A DNA stretch of 9,203 nt, from the NCBI GenBank assembly GCA_003456125.1, contig DMPD01000324.1, positions 1 through 9,203 on the forward strand, written 5' to 3'. A model generated the notes under the pieces. The model worked only from the letters and a program-made list of their open reading frames with translations, ran no database searches and was not told the DNA's origin. Source of the DNA: Cyanobacteria bacterium UBA8156. GTDB taxonomy: Bacteria; Cyanobacteriota; Cyanobacteriia; Pseudanabaenales; Pseudanabaenaceae. Of this stretch, positions 1-5,863 are shown one piece after another; within the stretch, counting starts at the first letter, position 1, and each line of letters starts with the position of its first letter. The position numbers were made by a program, and so were the translations under genes.

Positions 1-20
1 TTCTATCCGAAACGACTATA
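1..20. repeat. 20-bp sequence repeated inverted near the other end of the window
   Basis: The first 20 bases are the exact reverse complement of 9078-9097. Identity stops at base 20 on this side and may continue leftward out of the window. Both copies finish in TATA next to the GIDE-gene or intergenic DNA. This fits the end of a TA-targeting element (IS630/Tc1-like or a miniature derivative), but it could also be a different short dispersed repeat. The match is seen directly; the element identity is inference. Confidence 0.6.
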
Positions 21-265
21 CCTACCAAGAAACGGCGATCGTCGTGGGCAGTCGGCTGTACGTGCTTGGCGAAGCCCGGATCGTGGACAGTCAACTGGCG
101 ATCGCCAAGCCCAGCGACCCCAACGACCCCTTTCTGATTTCCGTTAAATCGGAAGAAGAGATGGTATCCCAACGGCAACAGAACACCACCACCGCTCTGG
201 TGGGGGCGATCGCCGGCAGTGTGTTGGGTTTGATTTGCCTATTGGTGGGCTTGACTGGTCGTTGA
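2..265 (+). CDS. GIDE-domain (MULAN E3 ligase-like) membrane protein, C-terminal part
   Basis: This is the 3' end of a reading frame open from the window edge; the true start is not visible. The peptide after base 20 contains YQETAI, then RLYVLGEA, then DPFLISVKSEEEM. That order matches the end of the GIDE domain first named from the mitochondrial E3 ligase MULAN: an aromatic-x-E-x-x-I motif, YVLGEA, and P-F-x-I-S-x-K-S-E-E. A hydrophobic helix follows (about LVGAIAGSVLGLICLLVGL) and the protein ends three residues later, so it is probably anchored by a C-terminal membrane helix. Bacterial members usually lack the RING finger, so ligase activity should not be assumed. The first 20 bases also occur inverted at 9078-9097, so the upstream part may be interrupted by a repeat element; if so, GTG at 44 would be the first internal start. 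It is probably cotranscribed with the next gene, 33 nt downstream. Confidence 0.6.
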   Translation, partial: SIRNDYTYQETAIVVGSRLYVLGEARIVDSQLAIAKPSDPNDPFLISVKSEEEMVSQRQQNTTTALVGAIAGSVLGLICLLVGLTGR

Positions 266-298
266 GGTATCCTAGACAAAGCCTTTCGCCCATTGTTC

Positions 299-697
299 AT
301 GGAACCCACCTCCATCGCCTACTACTTTCCGGCCAACCCGCCGTATTTTTTGTTTGGGGCTGCCCTCGCGGCGGGTCTGGTCTGCGGCCGCGCCTTTGAA
401 GTCACCCTCCGCAGTTTGGTGTTGGAATGGCAGCGCAACCGCTCCTCCCGCACCTTGCTGACGTTGCGGGGGCGGGAAATCTGGGTGCCGTACCTGGGAA
501 TTACCCTGAGTGTGGGGGTGTTTTTGTCTGCTGGCTTAGAAATCTTCGGTTTTCCACCGACCTTGGCCTACAGCGTGGCCATGGTCTTAGCCTTGGGCAG
601 CGCTTGGTTTGTCTGGCGGCAACTGAGCGGATTGTTGGGGGAACTGGAACGGGGTGGCTCCGCTGCCCTGGATTTGGATTCCTTCTTTGAGTTGTAG
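299..697 (+). CDS. three-helix membrane protein of unknown function
   Basis: The frame encodes 132 residues from ATG 299. A TTG two codons upstream (293) is in frame but less likely. No clear Shine-Dalgarno sequence precedes it. Three hydrophobic segments are visible: about residues 15-32, 63-84 and 88-106. They are separated by a basic, polar stretch (EWQRNRSSRTLLTLRGRE, about 44-60) that is likely cytoplasmic by the positive-inside rule. The tail after the last helix is amphipathic and acidic, ending GGSAALDLDSFFEL. I do not recognise a named family and see no catalytic motif. It sits 33 nt after the GIDE-domain gene and 39 nt before the pentapeptide-repeat gene on the same strand, so the three may form one transcript. 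Codon use and GC content match the neighbours. Confidence 0.65.
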   Translation: MEPTSIAYYFPANPPYFLFGAALAAGLVCGRAFEVTLRSLVLEWQRNRSSRTLLTLRGREIWVPYLGITLSVGVFLSAGLEIFGFPPTLAYSVAMVLALGSAWFVWRQLSGLLGELERGGSAALDLDSFFEL

Positions 698-736
698 CCC
701 GTATCATGGGCCCGTGCCGCAACCGTTGACCAAGGG

Positions 737-1135
737 ATGAAAGCGGAAGAATTGCAAACGTTATTTCGGGGGGGGCGGCGCGACTTTGCCAGCACCGACC
801 TCAACGGCGAAGATTTAAGCGGTTTGGAACTGCACAAAATCGACCTGCGGTGGGGAAAGCTGGTGCGCAGCAACCTCACCAAAGCCGTATTGTGTCGGGC
901 CAATTTATCGGGCGCTAATCTCACGGGGGCCCTATTGGTTGGCGCCGACCTGCACCGGGCGAACCTCCGCCAAGCCCGGCTGAACAACGCCGACCTCCGG
1001 GATGCCGATTTGCGGGATGCGGATCTCCGGGGCGCAGACCTCACCCGCGCCAACTTGATTGGTGCGAAGCTAGACCGTGCCCTCCTCCAAGGCGCGATCA
1101 CCACCAAAGCTCTGCTCTTCGGGGATTTGACCTAA
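737..1135 (+). CDS. pentapeptide-repeat protein
   Basis: This is a 132-residue protein made almost wholly of A(D/N)LXX pentapeptides. A leucine recurs every five residues without a break from L22 to L117, giving 20 consecutive repeats, or about five coils of a right-handed quadrilateral beta-helix (Rfr fold). The first 16 residues (MKAEELQTLFRGGRRD) form a short charged cap, and the end (about 121-132) leaves the register. There is no signal peptide or membrane helix, so it is likely cytosolic. Cyanobacteria carry many such proteins, mostly of unknown role; some bacterial relatives mimic DNA and protect gyrase, but nothing here indicates that. ATG 737 is chosen because the repeats follow directly; an AAGGG at 732-736 is too close to act as a normal ribosome-binding site. 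It is likely the last gene of the group starting before the window. Confidence 0.88.
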   Translation: MKAEELQTLFRGGRRDFASTDLNGEDLSGLELHKIDLRWGKLVRSNLTKAVLCRANLSGANLTGALLVGADLHRANLRQARLNNADLRDADLRDADLRGADLTRANLIGAKLDRALLQGAITTKALLFGDLT

Positions 1136-1196
1136 TTTTGACCGGGTGTCGTAGATTCGGCCGGAGCTTAAGGGTTTCTTTGGATTTGGTTTGTGT

Positions 1197-1202
1197 TATA
1201 GT
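1197..1202 (+). promoter_or_regulatory. possible -10 box for the tRNA gene
   Basis: TATAGT lies 11 nt upstream of the tRNA 5' end and matches TATAAT at five of six positions. Initiation would fall a few bases before the mature 5' end. A -35 match is weak (TTTCTT at 1175-1180, 16-nt spacer). Confidence 0.4.
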
Positions 1203-1213
1203 AAAAAGCCAAC

Positions 1214-1287
1214 GGCAGCTTAGCTCAGTCGGTTAGAGCGAAGGTCTCATAATCCTTAGGTCCCGAGTTCGAATCTCGGAGCTGCCA
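1214..1287 (+). tRNA. tRNA-Met (anticodon CAT), elongator type
   Basis: The 74 bases fold into a complete cloverleaf. The acceptor stem GGCAGCT pairs with AGCTGCC, the D-arm runs GCTC...GAGC, the anticodon loop is CTCATAA with CAT at 1248-1250, and the T-arm is CCGAG-TTCGAAT-CTCGG. The discriminator is A73. CCA is not encoded, since TTC follows. G1-C72 pairs, so this is not a typical bacterial initiator, which has a mismatch there. A CAT anticodon could also be the lysidine-modified tRNA-Ile; the A4-T69 and G5-C68 pairs differ from the C4-G69/C5-G68 pairs known for E. coli tRNA-Ile2, so Met is preferred. One oddity is a T31/T39 mismatch closing the anticodon stem. Confidence 0.93.
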
Positions 1288-1301
1288 TTCTTAATTCAGC
1301 A

Positions 1302-1337
1302 ATTTATTCAACGATTTATTCAACGATTTATTCAACG
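1302..1337. repeat. 12-bp tandem repeat, three exact copies
   Basis: ATTTATTCAACG occurs three times head to tail (1302-1313, 1314-1325, 1326-1337). It is followed by degenerate relatives built on ATTCA/TTCAAC up to about 1417 (for example AATTCAACG at 1399-1407). The patch lies directly 3' of the tRNA and is AT-rich in an otherwise GC-rich window. There is no spacer structure, so it is not a CRISPR array. Confidence 0.9.
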
Positions 1338-1430
1338 ATTCAGTTCAACAATCAACTATTCAAAAATTTAGTTCTAGGATCGGGTTATTTCAAGGATCAA
1401 TTCAACGCGCAATTCAGTACGCATAAACGC

Positions 1431-1462
1431 CCCCAGCCCCTCTCCCGTTCTGGTCGAGGGGC
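1431..1462. repeat. CCCCAGCCCCTCTCCC-type hairpin repeat, copy 1
   Basis: GCCCCTC (1436-1442) pairs perfectly with GAGGGGC (1456-1462) around a 13-nt loop. The left arm shares CCCCAGCCCCTC-CCC with the repeats at 8971-9013 and 9126-9169. It lies 15 bp beyond the sufB stop codon and could act as a 3' processing or termination structure for sufB, although no T-run follows on that strand. Confidence 0.6.
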
Positions 1463-1477
1463 GGAGGCAAGCCTTCC

Positions 1478-2917
1478 TCAACCGACGCTGTTTTCGAGTT
1501 TAAGGGCCAGGAGTTTATCGGCTTCGACGGCAAATTCCATCGGCAGAGCATTAAACACTTCCCGACAAAAACCGCTCACCATCGCCGATACCGCTGTTTC
1601 CAGATCCAGACCCCGTTGCTGGAAGTAAAACAGTTGCTCTTCCCCAATTTTGGAGGTGGAGGCTTCGTGCTCCAGTCGCCCGGTGGGGTTCTGCACGTCC
1701 ATATACGGGAAGGTATTGGCTTGGGAATCGCTGCCGATCAACATCGAATCGCACTGCGAGAAATTGCGGGCATCGCTGGCATTCGGCCCAATTTTCACCA
1801 ACCCACGGTAGCTGTTGCACGAGTGCCCCGCCGAAATCCCCTTCGACACAATTTTGCTGCGGGTATTTTTGCCAATGTGTACCATTTTGGTGCCCGTGTC
1901 CGCCTGCTGCCGATGGTTGGTTAACGCCACCGAATAGAACTCCCCTACCGAATTGTCGCCCACCAGCACACAACTGGGATACTTCCAGGTGATCGCCGAA
2001 CCGGTTTCTACCTGCGTCCAAGAAATTTTGGAATTCCGTCCCTTGCACAAGCCCCGCTTCGTGACAAAGTTGTAAATGCCGCCTTTGCCTTCTTTGTCGC
2101 CGGCGTACCAATTTTGCACCGTAGAATACCGAATCTCGGCATCGTCGAGGGCCACCAACTCCACCACCGCTGCGTGCAATTGGTTGGTGTCAAACATCGG
2201 GGCAGTACACCCTTCCAAATAACTGACGTAGGCCCCCTCTTCCACCACAATCAAAGTGCGCTCAAATTGCCCCGATTCACCGTTGTTGATGCGGAAATAG
2301 GTGGATAAATCCATCGGACACCGCACACCTTTCGGCACGTACACAAAGGAACCATCGCTGAAGACCGCCGAGTTCAAGGCCGCATAGTAGTTGTCGGCCG
2401 GGGGCACTACCGAGCCCAAATACTTCCGCACCAGTTCGGGATATTCCTGCAACGCTTCCGAAATCGAGCAGAAAATTACCCCTGCTTTGGCAAGGTCTTT
2501 TTTGAAGGTCGTGGCGATCGATACGCTGTCAAAAATCGCATCCACCGCCACATTGGCCAGACGCTTTTGCTCCGACAACGGAATGCCCAACTTCTCAAAG
2601 GCGGCCAAAATTTCCGGGTCTATATCTTCCAGACTTTCCGCCTTGGCTTTGGGGGCCTTGGGCGCCGAATAGTACACAATGTCTTGGTAATCAATGGGAG
2701 GATAGGACACTTCCGCCCAGGTCGGCTCGGCCATCGGCAACCACTGCCGGTAGGACTTCAACCGAAATTCCAACATGAACTCCGGTTCGTTTTTTTTCTG
2801 GGAAATGGCCCGTACCACGTCCTCGCTGAGCCCCTTGGGAATGGTGTCCGCTTCGACGGGGGTCACAAACCCATATTTGTAGGGCTGGGCGACGAGGTCT
2901 TGCACCGTTGCCGACAT
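1478..2917 (-). CDS. sufB: Fe-S cluster assembly protein SufB
   Basis: The product has 479 residues, the usual length for cyanobacterial SufB. SufB is the core scaffold of the SufBC2D complex, which builds Fe-S clusters in the cytosol with sulfur delivered by SufS. The N-terminus ([19 protein letters not shown]) and the C-terminus (KLENSVG) are typical. Near the C-terminal end, [15 protein letters not shown] and [17 protein letters not shown] carry C389, H417 and E418, the counterparts of E. coli C405, H433 and E434 needed for cluster assembly. ATG 2917 is chosen because it matches the family start and has an AAGGAAG ribosome-binding site at 2927-2933; a TTG 12 codons upstream would add a non-conserved extension. 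The gene is divergent from sufR, with two SufR operators between them. sufC, sufD and sufS, which normally follow sufB in cyanobacteria, are absent: a tRNA gene faces its 3' end. Confidence 0.97.
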   Translation of the reverse strand: MSATVQDLVAQPYKYGFVTPVEADTIPKGLSEDVVRAISQKKNEPEFMLEFRLKSYRQWLPMAEPTWAEVSYPPIDYQDIVYYSAPKAPKAKAESLEDIDPEILAAFEKLGIPLSEQKRLANVAVDAIFDSVSIATTFKKDLAKAGVIFCSISEALQEYPELVRKYLGSVVPPADNYYAALNSAVFSDGSFVYVPKGVRCPMDLSTYFRINNGESGQFERTLIVVEEGAYVSYLEGCTAPMFDTNQLHAAVVELVALDDAEIRYSTVQNWYAGDKEGKGGIYNFVTKRGLCKGRNSKISWTQVETGSAITWKYPSCVLVGDNSVGEFYSVALTNHRQQADTGTKMVHIGKNTRSKIVSKGISAGHSCNSYRGLVKIGPNASDARNFSQCDSMLIGSDSQANTFPYMDVQNPTGRLEHEASTSKIGEEQLFYFQQRGLDLETAVSAMVSGFCREVFNALPMEFAVEADKLLALKLENSVG

Positions 2918-2951
2918 GGCTTCGTTCTTCCTTGCGTTTTGCTGTGTTCTC

Positions 2952-2981
2952 AATGTACATTAACAACAAACCGGTTGTCAA
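2952..2981 (-). promoter_or_regulatory. putative sufB promoter
   Basis: Read on the minus strand, a perfect -35 TTGACA (2976-2981) is followed after 18 nt by TACATT (2952-2957), a four-of-six -10. SufR operator 1 (2964-2977) lies between and overlaps the -35 box, so bound SufR would block RNA polymerase. The boxes are seen directly; use as the promoter is inferred. Confidence 0.55.
2964..2977. promoter_or_regulatory. SufR operator 1 (CAAC-N6-GTTG)
   Basis: The sequence is a perfect CAAC-AAACCG-GTTG inverted repeat, extended by one more base pair on each side (ACAAC...GTTGT). CAAC-N6-GTTG is the established SufR recognition palindrome from the Synechocystis sufR-sufBCDS region. It sits inside the putative sufB promoter, 46 bp from the sufB start codon. 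Confidence 0.85.
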
Positions 2982-2989
2982 AGTTTTCG

Positions 2990-3003
2990 CAACACCTGGG
3001 TTG
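2990..3003. promoter_or_regulatory. SufR operator 2 (CAAC-N6-GTTG)
   Basis: This is a second perfect palindrome, CAAC-ACCTGG-GTTG, with its start 26 bp from the start of operator 1 and 36 bp before the sufR ATG. It is placed to autoregulate sufR, as known for Synechocystis, where two sites of different affinity were described. No convincing -10/-35 pair for sufR could be picked out. Confidence 0.8.
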
Positions 3004-3039
3004 TTTTAGTTGCGGGGCCGGGAGCAAAGGAGAGCAGCC

Positions 3040-3684
3040 ATGGAAAGCACCACCGGTATCGTCGCCAGTAGCACTACCAAAGAGGAAATTTTGCGGTATT
3101 TGGTGCGGCGGGCGGGGGCGACGGCCCAGGAGATCGCCGGCGATTTTGAGATCAGCGCCCAGGCGGTGCGGCGGCACCTCAAGGATTTGGAAGAGGAAGG
3201 GTTGGTGCAGTTCCAAATGGTGCGGGGGGGGATGGGTCGCCCTCAGCACACCTACGAGCTGACGGCGCGGGGGCGATCGCGGTTGCCGGCGGGGTATGAC
3301 CGGTTGGCGGTGGGGCTGCTGGGCAGTTTGCTGGGGACGTTGCCGCCGGAGCAGGCGGAGCAGGTGCTGCACAAGCATTGGCAAGATAAGGGGGAGGCCT
3401 ACGCCCGGTTGTTGGGGGCGGCGCCCCTGGGCGATCGCCTGGCGCGGTTGGCGGGGTTGCGGCGGGAAGAGGGATACGTGGTGGCGTGGCAGATGGGGGC
3501 TGATGGAGCGGGGTTGTACACGGAGTTCAACTGCGCGATCGCGCGGGTGGCGGAGTCGTTTCCGGGGGTGTGCGGCCACGAGTTGACCATGTTTGGGGCG
3601 GCCTTGCCGGACTGTGAGGTGACCCGCACCCATTGGACGATGGGAGGCGATCCCCGCTGCGGTTACCGGATGGTGCCCCGGTGA
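3040..3684 (+). CDS. sufR: Fe-S-sensing transcriptional repressor SufR
   Basis: The protein has 214 residues. A winged helix-turn-helix occupies about residues 28-76: TAQEIAGDFEISAQAVRRHL, then KDLEEEGLV and a wing with MGRPQHTY. The C-terminal sensor part has four cysteines, C165, C178, C192 and C207, spaced exactly C-X12-C-X13-C-X14-C, the SufR/[4Fe-4S] signature, within VAESFPGVCGHE and LPDCEVTRTHW. SufR represses the suf genes when its cluster is intact and is relieved under iron limitation or oxidative stress. ATG 3040 is supported by a strong AAAGGAGA ribosome-binding site at 3026-3033. The longer frame beginning at 3010 would include that site and is rejected. The gene is divergent from sufB across two SufR operators, and its TGA overlaps the GTG of hemW, so hemW is probably in the same autoregulated transcript. 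Confidence 0.96.
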   Translation: MESTTGIVASSTTKEEILRYLVRRAGATAQEIAGDFEISAQAVRRHLKDLEEEGLVQFQMVRGGMGRPQHTYELTARGRSRLPAGYDRLAVGLLGSLLGTLPPEQAEQVLHKHWQDKGEAYARLLGAAPLGDRLARLAGLRREEGYVVAWQMGADGAGLYTEFNCAIARVAESFPGVCGHELTMFGAALPDCEVTRTHWTMGGDPRCGYRMVPR

Positions 3685-4820
3685 GTCCCACGGCGCTGTA
3701 CGTCCATATCCCGTTCTGCCGCCGCCGGTGTTTCTATTGCGATTTTGCGATCGCCGGGGACAGTGAACCCGTCAAGGCGCGCTATGTGGCAGCCCTGAAG
3801 CAAGAGTTGGCGGTGTGGGCGCAGCGGCGAGCTGCACCCTTGCAAACGGTGTTTTTTGGGGGGGGAACTCCATCTTTGCTGTCGCCGGCACAGTTAGGAG
3901 AAATTTTGGCGGCGATCGCCCAGGTTTTTGGGATCGCGGCGGGGGCGGAAATTTCCTTGGAGGCGAATCCGGGCACGTTGACGGTGGCCACGGCGCGGGC
4001 TTGGCGGGCCCTGGGGTTCAACCGGGTGAGTTTGGGGGTGCAGGCCTTTCAGGACGAGTTGTTGCAGGTGTGTGGGCGGGGGCACACGGTGGCGGCGGTG
4101 TATGAGGCGGTGACGGCGGTGCAGCAGGCGGGTTTTGAGAATTTCAATCTGGATTTGTTGATGGGGTTGCCGGGACAGACATTGGCCCAGTGGGAGGAAT
4201 CGTTGCAACGGGCGATCGCCTTGGATCCCACCCACATTTCGATGTACGACCTCATTTTGGAGCCGGGGACGCTGTTTGCCCGTCGGTTTCAGCCAGCGGC
4301 GGAAGGGCTGACGTTGGCGATGTACGATTTGGGTCGGGAAAGGTTGCTAGGAGCGGCGTTTGAGCACTATGAGATTTCCAATTTGGCGCGGCCGGGCTAC
4401 CGCTGTGCCCATAATCTGACCTACTGGCAAGGGCAGGAATTTTATGGAATGGGCAACGGCGCAGCCAGTTTGGTGGACGGTTGCCGGTGGGAGCGGCCCC
4501 GGGCCCTCAAGGATTATTTGGCGTGGGTAGAGGGTTTGCAGGAGCCACCCGGCGGCGATCGCCTGTCTGCGGGCGAACAATTGTTTGAGGTGTTGATGCA
4601 AGGATTGCGGCTGGAGGCAGGGGTGCCCGCATCAGCCCTGGAGGCTTTCCCGGAAAATTTGGTGGCGCGGGCCGCGGTGGTGTTTGCGGGGTTTGTGCAG
4701 CAGGGCTTGGCGACAGGGAGCGATCGCTGGCGGCTGCGGGTGCCGGCGGGGTGGTTGGTATCCGACACCCTGGTGGCCCAGCTTTATGAGGTGTTGGTGG
4801 AAAAACCACGAAAGCCTTAG
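3681..4820 (+). CDS. hemW: radical SAM heme chaperone HemW (coproporphyrinogen oxidase-like)
   Basis: The protein has 379 residues from GTG 3681, which overlaps the sufR stop as GTGA. The start fits the family, whose members begin just before LYVHIPFC. The radical-SAM triad C13, C17, C20 (HIPFCRRRCFYCDF) would bind a [4Fe-4S] cluster and S-adenosylmethionine. The CDF ending, lacking the fourth cysteine of HemN, points to HemW rather than coproporphyrinogen dehydrogenase. Further family motifs are GGGTPSLL (60-67), EANPGT (95-100), HISMYDLILEPGT (185-197) and the YEISN...CxHNLxYW block (about 231-250). A HemN C-terminal-type domain follows about residue 285. HemW binds heme and is thought to insert it into respiratory enzymes; many databases still list it as an oxygen-independent coproporphyrinogen III oxidase. 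An ATG at 3633 would extend 52 nt into sufR and is rejected. The TAG overlaps the stop of the convergent LCP gene. Confidence 0.92.
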   Translation: MSPTALYVHIPFCRRRCFYCDFAIAGDSEPVKARYVAALKQELAVWAQRRAAPLQTVFFGGGTPSLLSPAQLGEILAAIAQVFGIAAGAEISLEANPGTLTVATARAWRALGFNRVSLGVQAFQDELLQVCGRGHTVAAVYEAVTAVQQAGFENFNLDLLMGLPGQTLAQWEESLQRAIALDPTHISMYDLILEPGTLFARRFQPAAEGLTLAMYDLGRERLLGAAFEHYEISNLARPGYRCAHNLTYWQGQEFYGMGNGAASLVDGCRWERPRALKDYLAWVEGLQEPPGGDRLSAGEQLFEVLMQGLRLEAGVPASALEAFPENLVARAAVVFAGFVQQGLATGSDRWRLRVPAGWLVSDTLVAQLYEVLVEKPRKP

Positions 4821-5863
4821 CTGCCGGTTGTGGCTTTCTGGCCCCGGTGGCGATTTTTCCAGTCCTGTCCCAAGCGAATCGTGACATCCGATTCGAGATC
4901 GCCGGTGGCTTCCACCGTCACTTCCCCCAATCCCAGGCGATCGCGAATTTTCGCCGCTAGCAATCGGTTGCCGTTTTGGGCCACAATCTGGGTTTGGGGC
5001 AAGGGTGTGGGCAGGGGGTTGACCGTGCGCAGGTTGGGGTAGCCCGCCTCTTGAAGAATTTGGCGCACCGCCAGTAACCCATCCGCCGAACCCACCGTAT
5101 CCTGCACCGCAACCTGGAGTTCGGTGGGAGAGGGGGCGATCGGAGCCGCCACCGGCAAATCAAAATGGGCCGCCATGAGCCCACGGATGGATTCGGGTTC
5201 CAGCAGCCAATAGCTGAGGGGAAACTCCCCCGCCTCGCTGAACCGTCCCGGCAACAACAACATATCCACCCGGCTGCGATCGAGGTCGGCAGCAAAGCCC
5301 CCCAACGCCAACATCTCGTTCACCGAGAGGTTCGTATCAAGGTTGTTGCGCAATACCCGCAGGATTTCGGGCATACGGGCCAACGTCCCCACATTCAACT
5401 TTTGTTCTTTCAGGGTACGAATCAAAGACTGTTGGCGCTGAACGCGACCCACATCGCCATATTCGGCATCCCGATAGCGCATGTATTGAATGGCTTTAGC
5501 CCCATCCAACTTTTGCCGACCCGCTGGCAGATCGATGTAGAGCCGTTGGCTATCATCTCGATACCGGAGGGGTTTGGGTACCACCACTTCCACCCCGCCC
5601 AGCGCATCGATCAGCTCCCCAAAACCGTTGATATTGAGCCGAACGTAGCGATCCACCGGCACATTGCCCAAGGTTTGGCTCACGGTGAGGGCCGCCAACG
5701 CAGCACCGCCGAAATAGTTAGCCGAATTGATTTTGCCAACACCGTAGCCAGGAATGTCGACCCGGCTATCGCGGGGAATCGAAAGCGCCGTCACTTTCTC
5801 CGCCCGCGGATCGAACCGCAACAGCAACATGGCATCGCTTAACCCTTCCAGGTTGCCCTCCAC
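4817..5863 (-). CDS. LCP (LytR-CpsA-Psr) family protein, main catalytic and C-terminal part; frame broken upstream
   Basis: This frame holds most of an LCP protein: enzymes outside the cytoplasmic membrane that attach glycopolymers to peptidoglycan, often annotated as LytR regulators. From GTG 5863 it reads 348 residues. The LCP domain is well preserved: GLSDAMLLL with D10 (a metal-binding Asp), SIPRDSR (R31, R34), KINSAN, the GNVPVDRYVRLNINGF block, and YMRYRDAEYGDVGRVQRQQ (about 127-145), which carries the arginines that hold the polyprenyl phosphate. A LytR_C-type domain follows at about 247-335, ending TIRLGQDW. GTG 5863 is unlikely to be the native start: the missing N-terminus, with its membrane helix, lies in another frame at 5839-6222, and the two join at the G13 run (5882-5894). 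Fourteen Gs would give a 468-residue protein of normal length. Stop codons of this gene and hemW overlap (4817-4820). A sequencing error, phase variation or recent decay are all possible. Confidence 0.85.
   Translation of the reverse strand: MEGNLEGLSDAMLLLRFDPRAEKVTALSIPRDSRVDIPGYGVGKINSANYFGGAALAALTVSQTLGNVPVDRYVRLNINGFGELIDALGGVEVVVPKPLRYRDDSQRLYIDLPAGRQKLDGAKAIQYMRYRDAEYGDVGRVQRQQSLIRTLKEQKLNVGTLARMPEILRVLRNNLDTNLSVNEMLALGGFAADLDRSRVDMLLLPGRFSEAGEFPLSYWLLEPESIRGLMAAHFDLPVAAPIAPSPTELQVAVQDTVGSADGLLAVRQILQEAGYPNLRTVNPLPTPLPQTQIVAQNGNRLLAAKIRDRLGLGEVTVEATGDLESDVTIRLGQDWKNRHRGQKATTGS

Larger units (their letters stand above)
1288..1477. other. non-coding repeat-rich gap between tRNA-Met and the end of sufB
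   Basis: No credible gene lies in these 190 bases. The left two thirds are the AT-rich ATTCA-type repeat patch and the right third is the GC-rich hairpin repeat at 1431-1462. Transcripts of the tRNA (plus) and sufB (minus) converge here. Confidence 0.7.

Noticed and set aside
568..1107. Open frame of 179 codons antisense to the pentapeptide-repeat gene
   Set aside because: It is the shadow of a highly repetitive GC-rich gene; the peptide is Arg/Ser/Ala-rich with no domain.
1214..1287. tRNA-Ile2 (lysidine-modified CAT) or initiator tRNA-Met
   Set aside because: G1-C72 is paired, unlike bacterial initiators, and the acceptor stem lacks the C4-G69/C5-G68 pairs of E. coli tRNA-Ile2; this is not absolute proof for a cyanobacterium.
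1302..1420. CRISPR-like array
   Set aside because: The repeats are 12 bp with no unique spacers and degrade quickly; this is a simple tandem repeat.
2918..2953. Longer sufB beginning at a TTG (12 extra codons)
   Set aside because: The extension is not family-like and would overlap the ribosome-binding site AAGGAAG that serves ATG 2917.
3010..3039. Earlier start for sufR at 3010
   Set aside because: It would place the strong AAAGGAGA ribosome-binding site inside the coding sequence; ATG 3040 is correctly spaced from it.
2567..3262. Open frame of 231 codons crossing sufB, the spacer and sufR
   Set aside because: It overlaps two certain genes and the operators; its composition is that of an out-of-frame GC-rich shadow.
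2950..3633. Open frame of 227 codons antisense to sufR
   Set aside because: Proline/arginine/glutamine-rich shadow of sufR with no recognisable motif.
3633..3680. Earlier ATG start for hemW inside sufR
   Set aside because: It would overlap sufR by 52 nt with a non-conserved peptide; GTG 3681 gives the usual HemW N-terminus and a GTGA coupling overlap.
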